Origin: Streptomyces sp. SLBN-31
Lineage (GTDB): Bacteria; Actinomycetota; Actinomycetes; Streptomycetales; Streptomycetaceae
Assembly (NCBI RefSeq): GCF_006715395.1
Contig: NZ_VFNC01000002.1
Coordinates: 1,736,001-1,800,000, forward strand
Length of the DNA: 64,000 nt
Direction: 5' to 3'
How positions within the stretch are numbered: the stretch's first letter is position 1; each line of letters opens with the position of its first letter. Positions 63,867 to 64,000 of this stretch are shown here, piece after piece. The notes under the pieces are model-generated. The model was given only the letters and a program-made list of their open reading frames with translations. It did no database searches and was not told the DNA's origin. The position numbers and the translations under genes are program-made.

Positions 63867-64000
63867 GGAATGAGGTCCTTCGCGCGTTCCACATTGGTGG
63901 CCTTCACCAGGAAGTGCGGGCGTCCCTTGACCTCGTAGTAGATCCGGCCGGTGTACTCCCCGATCACCCCAAGCATGATCATCTGTACTCCGGCCAGGCC
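63863..64000 (-). CDS. Glycosyltransferase family 2, C-terminal 45 residues (runs off the window)
   Basis: The window ends inside a leftward gene whose last residues read [20 protein letters not shown] then [20 protein letters not shown] and DLIP. A last membrane helix followed by [15 protein letters not shown] is the end of GtrB/DPM1-like polyprenyl-phosphate glycosyltransferases. Most of the gene is outside. Confidence 0.85.
   Translation of the reverse strand, partial: GLAGVQMIMLGVIGEYTGRIYYEVKGRPHFLVKATNVERAKDLIP

Overview
The window is from a high-GC actinobacterium, almost certainly a Streptomyces. Codon third positions are nearly all G or C, GTG and TTG starts are common, and a sporulation gene of the SsgA-like family (ssgB) is present. 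From memory, the order thrS - ssgB - cobalamin genes - metNIQ - argH - argR/D/B/J/C resembles the S. coelicolor chromosome core around SCO1531-SCO1580; this was not checked by any search.

Layout. 1-4.6 kb: 5' part of thrS, a coupled pair of poorly known genes (one DUF4365), a DnaQ-type exonuclease, a tRNA-Val(CAC) and an SRPBCC protein. 4.7-14 kb: a large membrane protein, then a minus-strand operon for a pectin-type oligosaccharide (binding protein, two permeases, YesL-like protein, Tat-exported PL26-like lyase) behind LacI-type operators. 14.1-14.8 kb: a G-rich noncoding stretch and a second tRNA-Val(CAC). 14.8-21.3 kb: membrane protein, ssgB, CGNR regulator, small membrane proteins, DsbA-like protein, a MITE-like element, GNAT, and pabC/pabB. 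21.5-22 kb: five tRNA genes (Gly, Cys, three Val). 22-28 kb: small proteins, a phosphotransferase-like protein, a Ser/Thr kinase, NUDIX, TrmH and a siroheme/cobalamin methyltransferase. 28.6-34.4 kb: a giant BluB-CobT fusion and CbiET. 35-38.2 kb: metNIQ preceded by a tiny Cys/Met-rich leader ORF. 38.3-46.5 kb: a disrupted HAD phosphatase, GNAT, ECF-like sigma factor, GDPD, PlsC, an MFS/TetR pair and an aldo-keto reductase. 46.6-48.2 kb: argH with ARG boxes. 49.9-57.3 kb: a two-component system divergent from a five-gene flavin redox operon. 57.3-57.9 kb: repeats. 57.9-62.7 kb: overlapping argCJBD-argR. 62.8-64 kb: MarR, GtrA and the end of a glycosyltransferase.

Main points of interest. (1) The 49.9-57.3 kb locus looks like a self-contained redox relay: two ferric-reductase-like membrane flavocytochromes, two secreted FMN-binding proteins with FMN-attachment motifs, ApbE (the enzyme that attaches the FMN) and a sensor/regulator pair. 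(2) A probably leaderless 28-residue ORF ending in a Cys/Met cluster precedes metN, with a short interspersed inverted repeat forming a hairpin between them; this suggests ribosome-mediated attenuation. (3) A copy of the same short repeat has broken the neighbouring phosphatase gene. (4) CobT carries about 815 residues of Ala/Pro/Gly-rich repeats plus BluB. Arginine genes are probably controlled by ArgR at the argC and argH promoters, where ARG-box-like sequences overlap good promoter hexamers.
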